From Leptospira fainei serovar Hurstbridge str. BUT 6 (lineage in GTDB: Bacteria; Spirochaetota; Leptospiria; Leptospirales; Leptospiraceae), in assembly GCF_000306235.2 (NCBI RefSeq), contig NZ_AKWZ02000010.1:1624001-1688000 (forward strand): a DNA stretch of 64,000 nt, given 5' to 3'. Each line of letters starts with the position of its first letter. Position 1 is the first letter of the stretch. The notes under the pieces were generated by a model. It was not told the origin of the DNA, ran no database searches, and saw nothing but the letters and a program-made list of their open reading frames with translations. A program made the translations under genes and the position numbers. Shown one piece after another: positions 32,106 to 42,063 of this stretch.

Positions 32106-32455
32106 ACGAATCTTAGAATTGAAGTTCGGATCGGCCCGTTCGCAACATCCTCTAATATTTCAATTTAAAAATAGTTTAACATCTTGTATGAGCTCCCACT
32201 CGCGACTAAGTCGGAAAAGGATTGCCTTAGCATTAATTTCGTGAAATAAGACGATTTTCCACCGCTGCGCTCCGGCCCCCGCCCACAAGGGTGGGGATTT
32301 TTGACGTACTAGAAAAGTCAAAGTGAAGTGAGCAAAGGAAAATTTCCGTATCTTGACAAATGATTCGTTATCGGCCTGAAAAAAGGCTTGCAGTAACTCA
32401 ATTTCGCCGGAAAGTCTAAAACATTAGAATCATTCTAATTTGAGGGGATGTAACG
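32106..32455. other. Gap with dispersed hairpin repeat and ccp control region
   Basis: The first half holds a copy of the dispersed repeat (32237-32301): TTTCGTGAAATA, CGCTGCGCTCC and hairpin CCCCGCCC-acaa-GGGTGGGG followed by ATTTTT, which could end the upstream transcript. The second half has a TTGACA (32353-32358) without a good -10 partner, and the PerR-like palindrome just before the peroxidase gene. No gene seen. Confidence 0.6.
32424..32438 (+). promoter_or_regulatory. PerR/Fur-like operator upstream of cytochrome c peroxidase
   Basis: TTAGAATCATTCTAA is a perfect 7-1-7 palindrome, close to the classical PerR box TTATAATNATTATAA. It lies 17 bp before the ATG of the peroxidase gene and just ahead of its ribosome-binding site GAGGGG. 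A Fur-family repressor bound here would block transcription; de-repression by peroxide fits the product. Regulator identity is inference. Confidence 0.7.
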
Positions 32456-33442
32456 ATGATTAAGAAACGCCTCATCGCGATGACGGGCTTCCTTCTATTT
32501 GCAATTTCGGCCTGCGGTCCATCCGAGAAGACGAAACTACTGATGGAAGAAGCAAAAAGGACCTTCGGAACGATTCCGGCAAAAATGCCAGGATCTCAAA
32601 ATGACACACCCGAGTTAGTAAAACTCGGCGAAAAACTTTACTTTGAAAAGAAACTCTCCATAAACGATTCTCAAGCATGTAGCTCCTGCCATAATATCAG
32701 TGGAAAAGGTGCAGGAGTTGATAATTTACCTACGTCTCCGGGCGCCCTGGGCAAAAATGGAGATCGGAATTCTCCAACTTCTTTGAATGCCGGATTTCAT
32801 GCGGCGCAATTCTGGGATGGACGAGCGGCGGATTTAAAAGCCCAGGCAAAAGGGCCGATCCTGAACCCTGGTGAAATGGCGATGCCTTCCGAAGCGGCGG
32901 TGGAAAAGAAACTTTCAGAGATTCCGGAATATGTGGAATTATTTGCGAAAGCGTTTCCGAAACAAGAAAAGAAAATTACGTATGACAATCTGGCTGAAGC
33001 TATTGCCGCGTTCGAAAGAACTCTTATCACGAAAGATCGTTTTGACGAATTCCAAAACGGAAACTATCGGGCTTTAAATTCGGAAGAGCAAAAAGGATTA
33101 GATACCTTTATCACGATAGGATGCATCCAATGCCATAACGGTCCGCTTTTAGGAGGAAATTCTTTCCGTAAATTAGGACAAGTCAATCCCTATGAAAATG
33201 TAGAAGACAAGGGTAGATTCACTTTAACTAAAAATGTGGCGGATCTTTACGTATTTAAGGTTCCTTCGTTACGAAATGTCGCTTTAACCGGACCATATTT
33301 CCACGATGGAAAAGTGAAGACTTTGGACGAAGCCGTGAAGAAGATGGCGTTCATTCAGCTGGGAAAGGAACTTTCCAACGAAGAAATCGGCTCAATCGTC
33401 GGTTTCTTGAAAGCATTATCCGATAAAAATCGGTCTAATTAA
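32456..33442 (+). CDS. Dihaem cytochrome c peroxidase lipoprotein (CcpA/MauG family)
   Basis: 328 residues. Lipobox AISAC places Cys20 as the lipidated residue. Two haem c sites are visible: CSSCH (75-79) and CIQCH (223-227), with GRAADLKAQAKGPILNPGEMA between them and a C-terminal VPSLRNVALTGPYFHDG, all typical of bacterial dihaem peroxidases. It reduces hydrogen peroxide to water in the periplasm with electrons from cytochrome c. Single gene with a PerR-like box upstream and a terminator downstream. Confidence 0.95.
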   Translation: MIKKRLIAMTGFLLFAISACGPSEKTKLLMEEAKRTFGTIPAKMPGSQNDTPELVKLGEKLYFEKKLSINDSQACSSCHNISGKGAGVDNLPTSPGALGKNGDRNSPTSLNAGFHAAQFWDGRAADLKAQAKGPILNPGEMAMPSEAAVEKKLSEIPEYVELFAKAFPKQEKKITYDNLAEAIAAFERTLITKDRFDEFQNGNYRALNSEEQKGLDTFITIGCIQCHNGPLLGGNSFRKLGQVNPYENVEDKGRFTLTKNVADLYVFKVPSLRNVALTGPYFHDGKVKTLDEAVKKMAFIQLGKELSNEEIGSIVGFLKALSDKNRSN

Positions 33443-33473
33443 CACGAACTTACAGAATTGAAACCTATTCAGG

Positions 33474-33502
33474 CCGGCCCTTTTAACAAGGACCGGTTTT
33501 TT

Positions 33503-33504
<2 letters not shown>
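33474..33504 (+). terminator. Intrinsic terminator after the peroxidase gene
   Basis: CCGGCCC (33474-33480) pairs with GGACCGG (33490-33496), one mismatch, with a 9-nt loop, then eight T residues. The last T bases overlap the stop of the convergent citrate synthase-like gene. Confidence 0.75.
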
Positions 33505-34783
<1,279 letters not shown>

Positions 34784-34916
34784 ACCGATAGGAAAAGAGG
34801 GATAGCTGAGAGAGTCAACCTTCCTTCATGAACCGATTCGTGAATTTTCCCTTTCGGCTGGACAAAACATCGGCGGAGGTTACTCCTTTCCTCGCCGGGC
34901 TACGGAGTCTCGAATT

Positions 34917-36011
34917 TTGAAAATCAATCCCATGTTTTTCCTGCATTTCTGGATCCAGTTCGGAACCGCTCTATCGCTTCTCTTGGCCCTGATGGAACTG
35001 GCAAAAAAAAGGGAATCAAAGGTTCCGAGCGGTATGTTTTTTTTGGCCCTACTTTTGGCATCGGTAGAAAGCCGAATCGGTCTAACCCTGGTCCCTGAGG
35101 CTTTGGAAAAGACCTGGCCCTGGATTTTTTTCTTCCCCTCCGTTTGGGCAATCGGACCGGCGCTTTTGTTAATTTCTAGAAATATGGTTCAATATGCCAT
35201 TGATCGAGAAATCTCCATAGGACTTCACTTTCTGCCCGCAATATTCGTTCTTTTGGGAGAATGTTTCGCGATCCGGTTTCTTCCGGAAGAATTCAGACGA
35301 GAGGCGATATACAACGCGGTCCATGGAAGCAGAATCGATTTTCTAACGTTTGTTTCCGTCTTCGGCTTCATTCACCAAACGGCTTACTCGTTACTTCTTT
35401 GGATTTTGTTTCGGAGAGTCTCGAGAGAGACGGAAATTCCTCTGTCCTCTCTCGTTTATACGGTTCTGCTGGTAATTTTTACGACGATTGAACTTTGCTG
35501 GTTGGGCTACTTTTTGAAAAGTACGGATTTATTGGCCGTCGGTGCAAGTTTTCAAACTCTCGGCATCGTACTAATTTTCTTGTTCTCCTCCCGTTATCCC
35601 AATTTCTTTATCTCCTTAAAATCCGAAATACAGCAAAAGCGATATGAACGAACCCAGATAGCCGGAGTCGATCTGGATGCGGTTCAGACACGATTACGAG
35701 AATTAATGGAAATCGATAAAATCTATCGGGAAGAGGCGCTTAAGATCCAGGACTTAGCCGCAAGATTGCTTCTTTCGCCTCACCAGCTCTCTCGGATTTT
35801 GAACGAAAAATACGGCAAAAATTTCAACGAGTTTGTAAACGGGTTTCGAATCGAAGAGGCAAAAAAGATGCTTTTGGAGGACGAGGAACGAACGGTTTTG
35901 TCGATCGGCTACGAAGTAGGCTTTAATTCCAAATCCACATTCAACGCTCAATTTTTAAAAATCGCCGAAATGACCCCTCAAGAATGGAGAAAAAAAGGTC
36001 GCATTTCATAA
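34917..36011 (+). CDS. AraC-family regulator with N-terminal membrane domain
   Basis: 364 residues from a TTG preceded by GGAG; an ATG five codons on (34932) is possible. Residues 5-225 contain about seven membrane helices. The C-terminal ~100 residues are the AraC double helix-turn-helix: LAARLLLSPHQLSRILNEKYG and SIGYEVGFNSKSTFNAQF, then MTPQEWRKKG. It is a membrane-tethered transcription regulator of the type common in Leptospira and Bacteroidetes; signal and targets are unknown. It precedes the M24 gene by 76 bp in the same direction. Confidence 0.88.
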   Translation: MKINPMFFLHFWIQFGTALSLLLALMELAKKRESKVPSGMFFLALLLASVESRIGLTLVPEALEKTWPWIFFFPSVWAIGPALLLISRNMVQYAIDREISIGLHFLPAIFVLLGECFAIRFLPEEFRREAIYNAVHGSRIDFLTFVSVFGFIHQTAYSLLLWILFRRVSRETEIPLSSLVYTVLLVIFTTIELCWLGYFLKSTDLLAVGASFQTLGIVLIFLFSSRYPNFFISLKSEIQQKRYERTQIAGVDLDAVQTRLRELMEIDKIYREEALKIQDLAARLLLSPHQLSRILNEKYGKNFNEFVNGFRIEEAKKMLLEDEERTVLSIGYEVGFNSKSTFNAQFLKIAEMTPQEWRKKGRIS

Positions 36012-36087
36012 GATAGGACGATCCTTTTTCACATATCTGTTAGGATAAATCCGCTTTGTTCGAATTCGAGTGAAGCGGAGGCGTTCG

Positions 36088-37041
36088 ATGTCCAGGGAAG
36101 AGTATTCTTTATCAGAATTAGAAGCTTATCGCCGGGTCCAATCATTTGCATACGAGGCAGTCGAATCCGTTCGTAAGGAACTTTATCCCGGAATCACCGA
36201 AGAAAAGGCCGCTCGAAAAATAGACGACTATATTCGGGCAAGAGGCGGATCCACATTCTTTCATTACGGATTTGCCTGGTTCGGAGATCGAACTGCGTTT
36301 CGAGGCTTTAAAAGGCCGTTATCTTTCCGTCACTTTGGGAAAGGAGAAGGAATCTTGCCTCATTTTGGAAAAAGGTTCCAACCTTCCAATCGTAAATTAA
36401 GGGAGGGAATGGCGGTCATTCTGGACGTTGCCCCTTCCATTGCAGGGCGTTCGGCAGATATCGGATATTCCTTTTGCTTTGGCGAAAATCCCGAACATGA
36501 ACGAGCGATGGCCGCTTTGGAAGAATACCGTGAGTTGATTTTAAATGGAGTCCTCGCAAAACGAAAATTAGGTGAAATTTACCGAGAAGTCGACGAACGA
36601 ATTCGTTCCGCCGGATACGTCAATTGTCATTCCATCTATCCGCAAGGCGTTCTGGGGCACAAAGTCGGTAAGTTACCTGCTTATAATTTACCCGGCGGAA
36701 GATTTCTCGGATTTCCGTTGCAAACCTTTGCCTACTTAGTTCCGCAAATGTTGAAAGGCTTTCTTCCCTGGAGTCCTTCTTCTTCTCCTCTTTGGTCTGA
36801 AACTTCCGAATTTCCGGCAGAACCGGGATTATGGGCGGTAGAACCGCATATAGGAAAGATGTATTCGGGTTTACAAGCCGATCAATCGTTCGGAGTGAAA
36901 TGGGAGGAAATATTGGTTGTGACCGATTCCACCGCGTACTGGCTGGACGATTCGCTTCCTCATATTCGTCAGTGGGAAAAAAATAAGAAAAAACATTCAG
37001 GGAAGAAAATCAAAGCTTCGAAGGAAGGCGCTTTTGTTTGA
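36088..37041 (+). CDS. M24-family (creatinase/aminopeptidase fold) metallopeptidase-like protein
   Basis: 317 residues from the ATG at 36088, which has GCGGAGG six bases upstream; an in-frame GTG at 36070 adds only six residues. The pita-bread fold ligands can be placed: Asp pair in ILDVAPSIAGRSADIGYS, His in GVLGHKVGKLP, Glu in WAVEPHIG and Glu in GVKWEEILVV. This set suggests a dinuclear metal site and Xaa-Pro or methionyl aminopeptidase-like activity. Inserts around residues 75-100 and 195-245 differ from standard MetAP. Cytoplasmic. Confidence 0.82.
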   Translation: MSREEYSLSELEAYRRVQSFAYEAVESVRKELYPGITEEKAARKIDDYIRARGGSTFFHYGFAWFGDRTAFRGFKRPLSFRHFGKGEGILPHFGKRFQPSNRKLREGMAVILDVAPSIAGRSADIGYSFCFGENPEHERAMAALEEYRELILNGVLAKRKLGEIYREVDERIRSAGYVNCHSIYPQGVLGHKVGKLPAYNLPGGRFLGFPLQTFAYLVPQMLKGFLPWSPSSSPLWSETSEFPAEPGLWAVEPHIGKMYSGLQADQSFGVKWEEILVVTDSTAYWLDDSLPHIRQWEKNKKKHSGKKIKASKEGAFV

Positions 37042-37107
37042 TCGAGAGAACGCCGAACAGACGATTCGAAATATTCGTTAATTAGAAAATGAAAAGGCAA
37101 GAATATT

Positions 37108-37959
37108 ATGAAAAGAAGATCTATGCTGCAAACCAAGAATTTCAATTTTTATCCGGTCAGGAAGCCTAAATTCGAATTCTCTAAAGGAGGAACTAGCAAG
37201 CATTGGCTAGACGGATCCGCCTATAAAACCCATATTATGAATACCTGGACTTTATTCTTTCCGGACGGAGAGAAATTCTTCATTCGAAGTCTTCAGAAGT
37301 TTTTAGTAAAAATAAAGGATCCTAGAGTGCTTAGGAACGCGAACGCCTTTATCGGACAGGAAGCTCAACATGCCGGGGAACATAGGAAGACTTGGAAAAT
37401 CTTGGAAGACCAAGGCTATAAAATCTCCGGATTCGTAGGTTTTTTTAACGCACTTTGCTTTAAATATCTGGAAAAATTCGGTTCTGCGATGATGTGCCTT
37501 TCCGCTACAGCCGGGGCAGAACATTATACTTCTTTAATAGCTACCATCGGTTTGAAGATGAAAGTTTTGGATGGAGCAGAATCTGAAATGAGGAGACTCT
37601 GGGAATGGCATGCTGCGGAAGAAATCGAGCATAAATCGGCTGCTTTCGACGTCCTTTTGGATGTAAGCGGGAATTATTTCCGTCGTGTCCTCGGTTTTCT
37701 TGCGGCCACTTTCGTATTTTGGCCGATGACCTTTATCGGCGCGGAGATCCTGCTGTGGCAGGACGGATTGACTTTTAGATGGAAAACTAGAAAAGATGCT
37801 TTTCGTTTTCTATTCGTAGACGAAAAGGTCTTCTTTCATTGGTTAGCGGCTTTCTTCAGATATCTCAAACCTAACTTTCATCCTGATCAAGAAGATAATT
37901 TGGAATTGAGTAAAGCCATTCTACAATCACCAGAACATAGATATAAGGAAATTGCATGA
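37108..37959 (+). CDS. PF10118-type metal-dependent hydrolase (diiron-like)
   Basis: 283 residues. The helical core carries repeated Glu/His pairs: FIGQEAQHAGEH, ATAGAEHYTS and WEWHAAEEIEHKSAAFD, a ferritin-like dinuclear metal pattern found in the PF10118 family. Substrates are unknown; homologues often sit with lipid-modifying genes. First gene of a tight three-gene operon: its stop overlaps the start of the SDR gene by ATGA. A hydrophobic segment near 195-225 suggests membrane association. Confidence 0.85.
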   Translation: MKRRSMLQTKNFNFYPVRKPKFEFSKGGTSKHWLDGSAYKTHIMNTWTLFFPDGEKFFIRSLQKFLVKIKDPRVLRNANAFIGQEAQHAGEHRKTWKILEDQGYKISGFVGFFNALCFKYLEKFGSAMMCLSATAGAEHYTSLIATIGLKMKVLDGAESEMRRLWEWHAAEEIEHKSAAFDVLLDVSGNYFRRVLGFLAATFVFWPMTFIGAEILLWQDGLTFRWKTRKDAFRFLFVDEKVFFHWLAAFFRYLKPNFHPDQEDNLELSKAILQSPEHRYKEIA

Positions 37960-38753
37960 GCAATCTACACGGAAAACACATATTAATTACCGGAGCCAAC
38001 GGAGGTTTCGGAAGAGAATTAACGAAACAACTTTTAGAGAAGGGAGCGAATTTAATTTTAACCGATATGAAAGCTCCCGATACAAAACCGGAGACTTATC
38101 TTAACGGTAAGACTGCTCACGGCCGCATATTGGGAAGTTTTGCCGCCGATCTCAGCACTGAAGCGGGTTGCACGAAAGCTCATAAGGAGGCCGTGAAAAT
38201 CGATCCGAAAGTGGACATTCTCATTAATAATGCCGGTTTGGCTTTCATGGGTCGTCTTTTGGATGTGCCGAATGATAAATGGAAATTAATACTGGATGTT
38301 AATCTTTACGCGCCTATTTATTTGAGCCGCTTATTTCTTCCGGCGATGTTGGATAGGAAATACGGTCACATCGTCAACTTATCCTCCGTGGCCGGAATTA
38401 CCGCGCCGGGTGAATTGGTTTATTATTCCATTTCAAAATTCGGAATTCGAGCTTTAGGTAAAGCGTTAGATTCGGGTTATCGCAGCAAGGGAGTTTATAC
38501 TACGAACGTATATCCGTTCTTTGCGGATACGAATATCCTAAAATCCGAACAGTTCGGCGGAGATAAACAGAGAGTAGTACCTCCGGCTATTGTCGATAGT
38601 CCGACCATGGTGGTTAGAGCGATCATTAGAGGGATGGAAAAGAAAAAACTGCACGTGTTTCCGGGATTCACGTCAAAGATGATTCGATTCCTCACGAGAT
38701 TATCTCCCGGTTTCATAAGGGCGATGGAGCGCCTCGGACAAAAATTTTCGTGA
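37956..38753 (+). CDS. Short-chain dehydrogenase/reductase
   Basis: 265 residues with TGANGGFG (NAD(P) binding), NNAG, a catalytic Ser in NLSSVAG and YYSISKFG (YxxxK). A C-terminal extension contains hydrophobic GFTSKMIRFLTRLSPGFI, typical of SDRs acting on lipid or steroid-like substrates near membranes. It is translationally coupled to the upstream diiron hydrolase (ATGA) and followed after one base by the alpha/beta hydrolase. Confidence 0.92.
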   Translation: MSNLHGKHILITGANGGFGRELTKQLLEKGANLILTDMKAPDTKPETYLNGKTAHGRILGSFAADLSTEAGCTKAHKEAVKIDPKVDILINNAGLAFMGRLLDVPNDKWKLILDVNLYAPIYLSRLFLPAMLDRKYGHIVNLSSVAGITAPGELVYYSISKFGIRALGKALDSGYRSKGVYTTNVYPFFADTNILKSEQFGGDKQRVVPPAIVDSPTMVVRAIIRGMEKKKLHVFPGFTSKMIRFLTRLSPGFIRAMERLGQKFS

Positions 38754-38754
38754 T

Positions 38755-39717
38755 ATGAGCAGGATCGAAGACGCCGTGATTAGCGAGAGAGGGAAATCCT
38801 CCGAATCGTCGAAAGATAATACTTTTAAAGAAGCGTCGATTGCCAGTGGAGAAGTTTCAATTTTTCTAAAGTACAATCATACTAGCAAAGAAAGACCAAA
38901 CCGACAGACGATTCTCTTTGTACACGGATATCCTGACGACCATCGTACCTGGTCGTATCAACTGGATGCGTTATGCGAAGAATGTAACGTGGCTGCTTTG
39001 GATCTTAGGGGGGCCGGAAAGTCCTCCAAACCGGAGAAACAAAAAGCGTATAATATCAGGAGAATTTTTGAGGATTTAGAAGCGGTGATTCGGTTTCTCG
39101 GAAACGGGAAGCCGATTCATATAGTCGCGCACGATTGGGGGGCTTTGATTTGTTGGGCCTTTGTCGCCGACAAAAAGTATTCTCGATTCGTAAAATCTTA
39201 TACTGCGATGGGAGGTCCGCATCCCGTTTTAGCGAAAAAGAGCATATTTAGATTGCTCTTCTCCTTAAATCCGGTTTCGATATTGAAAGCCCTGACTCAA
39301 GCCCGTAAATCCTGGTATATTATCTTTTTTCAGATTCCGTTTTTACCGGAATTGTCCTGGAAATTATTTCCGAAATTTCTTTGGAAGATGGCGATGAATT
39401 TAGGCGGCGTTCCTAAGGGGGATTCATTACGTTCCAAAACGAAAGAAGAAATTTTATCCTCGGCGCTTTGGCCGATGAATTTGTATCGCGAATTACTCCG
39501 CGGCGAAAGATTTCCGGTCCCGGAGTATATAGGACCTCCCGTTCAGGTTTTTATTCCCGTCAATGATTTTGCGATTCGACCCGAATCCTATAAGCTTCAT
39601 AAGGAAATTTGCGCCTCTTATCGGGAACTTCGCTTCAATTCGAATCATTGGATTCAAAGGGTTTTACCCGGACTCATAACCGAGAAGATTAAGGAATTTG
39701 TTTGGGAAACCGGTTGA
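38755..39717 (+). CDS. Alpha/beta hydrolase, epoxide hydrolase/haloalkane-type
   Basis: 320 residues. Oxyanion segment VHGYPDDHRTW, DLRGAGKS, nucleophile motif HIVAHDWGALICW (Asp nucleophile, as in epoxide hydrolases and haloalkane dehalogenases) and a catalytic His in FNSNHWIQ. It starts one base after the SDR stop. With the diiron protein and SDR it forms an operon that may oxidise then hydrolyse a hydrophobic compound; that pathway is inference. Confidence 0.9.
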   Translation: MSRIEDAVISERGKSSESSKDNTFKEASIASGEVSIFLKYNHTSKERPNRQTILFVHGYPDDHRTWSYQLDALCEECNVAALDLRGAGKSSKPEKQKAYNIRRIFEDLEAVIRFLGNGKPIHIVAHDWGALICWAFVADKKYSRFVKSYTAMGGPHPVLAKKSIFRLLFSLNPVSILKALTQARKSWYIIFFQIPFLPELSWKLFPKFLWKMAMNLGGVPKGDSLRSKTKEEILSSALWPMNLYRELLRGERFPVPEYIGPPVQVFIPVNDFAIRPESYKLHKEICASYRELRFNSNHWIQRVLPGLITEKIKEFVWETG

Positions 39718-39912
39718 GTCGGTTTACCTGGATCTAAGCACCGGAAATTCGTGCGCGCTCGGTTGTTTGGGGCGTCGCGGTAAATTTTTCGAGCAGGTGT
39801 ATTATAGTAGAGACTTGTCGAGGCAGTTCGTCCTTGGCTTTCTTAATTCGGAAACCATACTTAGAGATCGATTGGGCTGGATTTTCAGGAGAGTTCGGCA
39901 ATTCTGTCCTGC

Positions 39913-40869
39913 ATGAAGCATCTGGAGATGTTCGACAATCGCCTATCCCGTATGTCTAAGCACTGGAAAAAATGGGCGAAAAGAAGGGAGATCACCTGCT
40001 TTCGCATATACGATCGCGACATTCCCCAGGTCCCTCTTTCCATCGATCTTTATGAAGATTATTGCTTAGTCTCGGAATATTTGAACGAATATCCTCTCAC
40101 CGACGACGATAGGGAAAAGGAAAGATCGTTTATTCGATCCTCTATTTTAAAAATTCTCAATATTCCCGTCGATAATTTGTTCTGGAAAAGAAGGGAGCAA
40201 AAAAAAGGAAACGCTCAATATGAAAAAATGGGAGAACGAGCCGTTTCGATTATCGCTAGAGAGGGCGGGCTTAAATTCAAAGTAAATCTGAGCGATTATC
40301 TGGATACCGGCCTTTTCTTGGACCATCGGATCACTCGAGATTTGGTACGAAAGGAAAGTAAGGACAAAAACGTTTTGAATCTTTATTCGTATACGGGATC
40401 TTTTTCGGTATACGCGATCGACGGTGGCGCTCGGCGGGTTACAAGCGTCGATTTATCCAAAACTTATCTGGATTGGTCGGAGGAAAATTTCCGATTAAAC
40501 GGAATGTATCCCGACGAGCACGAATTTCTGAGAGAAGACGTAACGGAATGGCTCAAGAAAGAAAGATCAAATCCCCGTCGGGAAAAATACGATCTCATTA
40601 TCGTAGATCCCCCCACGTTCTCGAACAGCAAGAAAATGCGGGACATATTCGACGTACAGCGAGATTATCCTTTTTTGTTAAACGCAGTCTTTAAGGATTT
40701 CTCGGAACCGAACGCGACATTGTATTTCTCGACCAACTTTCGAAAATTTAAAATGGATCCCGGCGCCTTACTTTGGGAAGATATGCAGGATTTGACGAAA
40801 GCTACCCACCCGGAAGATTTTCGAAATGAAAAAGTCCGAACGGTTTGGAAGATGAAAAATAAATCCTGA
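39913..40869 (+). CDS. rlmK: Stand-alone RlmK-type 23S rRNA m7G2069 methyltransferase
   Basis: 318 residues corresponding to the C-terminal (RlmK) half of E. coli RlmKL: MFDNRLSRMSKHWKKWAK, QKKGNAQYEKMGER, NLSDYLDTGLFLDHRITR, then the SAM site NLYSYTGSFSVYA and catalytic IVDPPTFSNSKKM. It would methylate 23S rRNA using S-adenosylmethionine. The RlmL (m2G2445) half is absent here. The 195 bp upstream hold no supported gene; a 72-codon frame there ends in the ATGA of this start but lacks a credible start or family. Confidence 0.92.
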   Translation: MKHLEMFDNRLSRMSKHWKKWAKRREITCFRIYDRDIPQVPLSIDLYEDYCLVSEYLNEYPLTDDDREKERSFIRSSILKILNIPVDNLFWKRREQKKGNAQYEKMGERAVSIIAREGGLKFKVNLSDYLDTGLFLDHRITRDLVRKESKDKNVLNLYSYTGSFSVYAIDGGARRVTSVDLSKTYLDWSEENFRLNGMYPDEHEFLREDVTEWLKKERSNPRREKYDLIIVDPPTFSNSKKMRDIFDVQRDYPFLLNAVFKDFSEPNATLYFSTNFRKFKMDPGALLWEDMQDLTKATHPEDFRNEKVRTVWKMKNKS

Positions 40870-40986
40870 CTAAATTTCCCTCGGTTTAATTATAATCGAT
40901 TCGCTTAATAACTTCTTGTCGTCTTCTTTTAGGTCGCTTGACCTTTCTTTGGAAATAAATAATATTGGCACGATTCGGAAGGAGTT

Positions 40987-41763
40987 ATGAGAACAAGCAT
41001 ATCGATCTTATTTATTTGCGTTTACTTACTTCTATTCTTCTCCCTAAACGATTCAATTCTGGCCCAGAATAAGACCGAATCATCCGCACAATTAAGCTCG
41101 TCGAATGGCGATTTTTCCCCCGTTCCCGGAGAAGAGGAACAGTCTCAGCGACGCGCAAATCGTAAGTTTTTCATAGGCGGACTCGGCGCTAACGGCTTTC
41201 ATTGGTTGGTAATCGGACACCAACTCTCTCAAAGGTTCGCTTTGAACTTACTTTGGCAAGAGCAAAGGACCGTCCAAAGATTCGATCTGCACTTAAGCGG
41301 GGTTCAGCCCGACTTGTCGGGGCAATTTACGCTGACGAATCATGAAAAAAAACAAAGGCAAATCGGATTGCAATTCGAATGGTTTCCTTTCGCTAATCCT
41401 TATTTTTTCGCGGTCGGTATAGGCTTGGAAACGTTCACGGAAAAACAGCGAAAGACTCTCACCTGGGTTCCGATTGGGGCAACTCAGGAGCACGATTGGA
41501 ATGTACTACAGAAAAAAGGGTTCATCTCCGGAGGAGCAGGTTTCCGTTATTTCTTTTCTTCGGGATTTTTCATTCATTTCGGAGGAAATCTTTTGCTTTA
41601 TTTAAACAAATCGTATCAGGCGCATCGAGGGGCTTATGTTGCTAATACGTATTGGGATCCTCGACAATTCCAACAGGATTGGATGGAACCTGACAAAATC
41701 GGTCGAGATAGACAGTCAGGATACGGGGCACAGGTTCAGATTATGCTCGGATTCGCCTTTTAA
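40987..41763 (+). CDS. Outer-membrane beta-barrel-like protein
   Basis: 258 residues with a signal peptide (about 1-26, ending SILAQ). After a short polar linker the mature protein alternates aromatic and polar residues in strands (KFFIGGLGANGFHWLVIGHQ, QRFALNLLWQEQ) and ends in LGFAF, a terminal Phe as used by the barrel assembly machinery. No homologue family is named with confidence. Single gene, 117 bp after rlmK. Confidence 0.75.
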   Translation: MRTSISILFICVYLLLFFSLNDSILAQNKTESSAQLSSSNGDFSPVPGEEEQSQRRANRKFFIGGLGANGFHWLVIGHQLSQRFALNLLWQEQRTVQRFDLHLSGVQPDLSGQFTLTNHEKKQRQIGLQFEWFPFANPYFFAVGIGLETFTEKQRKTLTWVPIGATQEHDWNVLQKKGFISGGAGFRYFFSSGFFIHFGGNLLLYLNKSYQAHRGAYVANTYWDPRQFQQDWMEPDKIGRDRQSGYGAQVQIMLGFAF

Positions 41764-42063
41764 TTTGGAAATAAAATTCAATATCTTTAATATACTTACG
41801 AATAATAGGATCAGTTTTAGTTCCAGGCAGGAATTTCGAAGTAAGGTTACAACAATATTATTGAAAGAGTTGCGCGAATAAAAAAGCCTCCGCTCGACTT
41901 AAATCGAACTTTCTTTATAGTTGCGTCGAACTCGCTTCGATAAACGAAACGGGAGAATATGTATTTCCGTGTAAAAATACATATTTCGCATATTATTATA
42001 TAAAAAAATGCAATTTTAAAGAAAAAAAATGGTAAAATACTATTTTTTCTATATATTCTACAT
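41764..42063. other. AT-rich gap with palindrome and possible leaderless promoter
   Basis: The stretch becomes very AT-rich towards its 3' end, unlike its neighbours. ATATGTATTT (41957-41966) and AAATACATAT (41975-41984) form a perfect 10-bp inverted repeat around 8 nt, a possible operator. TATATT at 42052-42057 sits seven bases before the next ATG, where transcription would be expected to start. No gene seen. Confidence 0.5.

Noticed and set aside
39698..39916. 72-codon frame ending in ATGA at the rlmK start
   Set aside because: It begins inside the alpha/beta hydrolase gene at a TTG without a ribosome-binding site, and the product has no domain, signal or plausible composition. The overlap with rlmK looks fortuitous.
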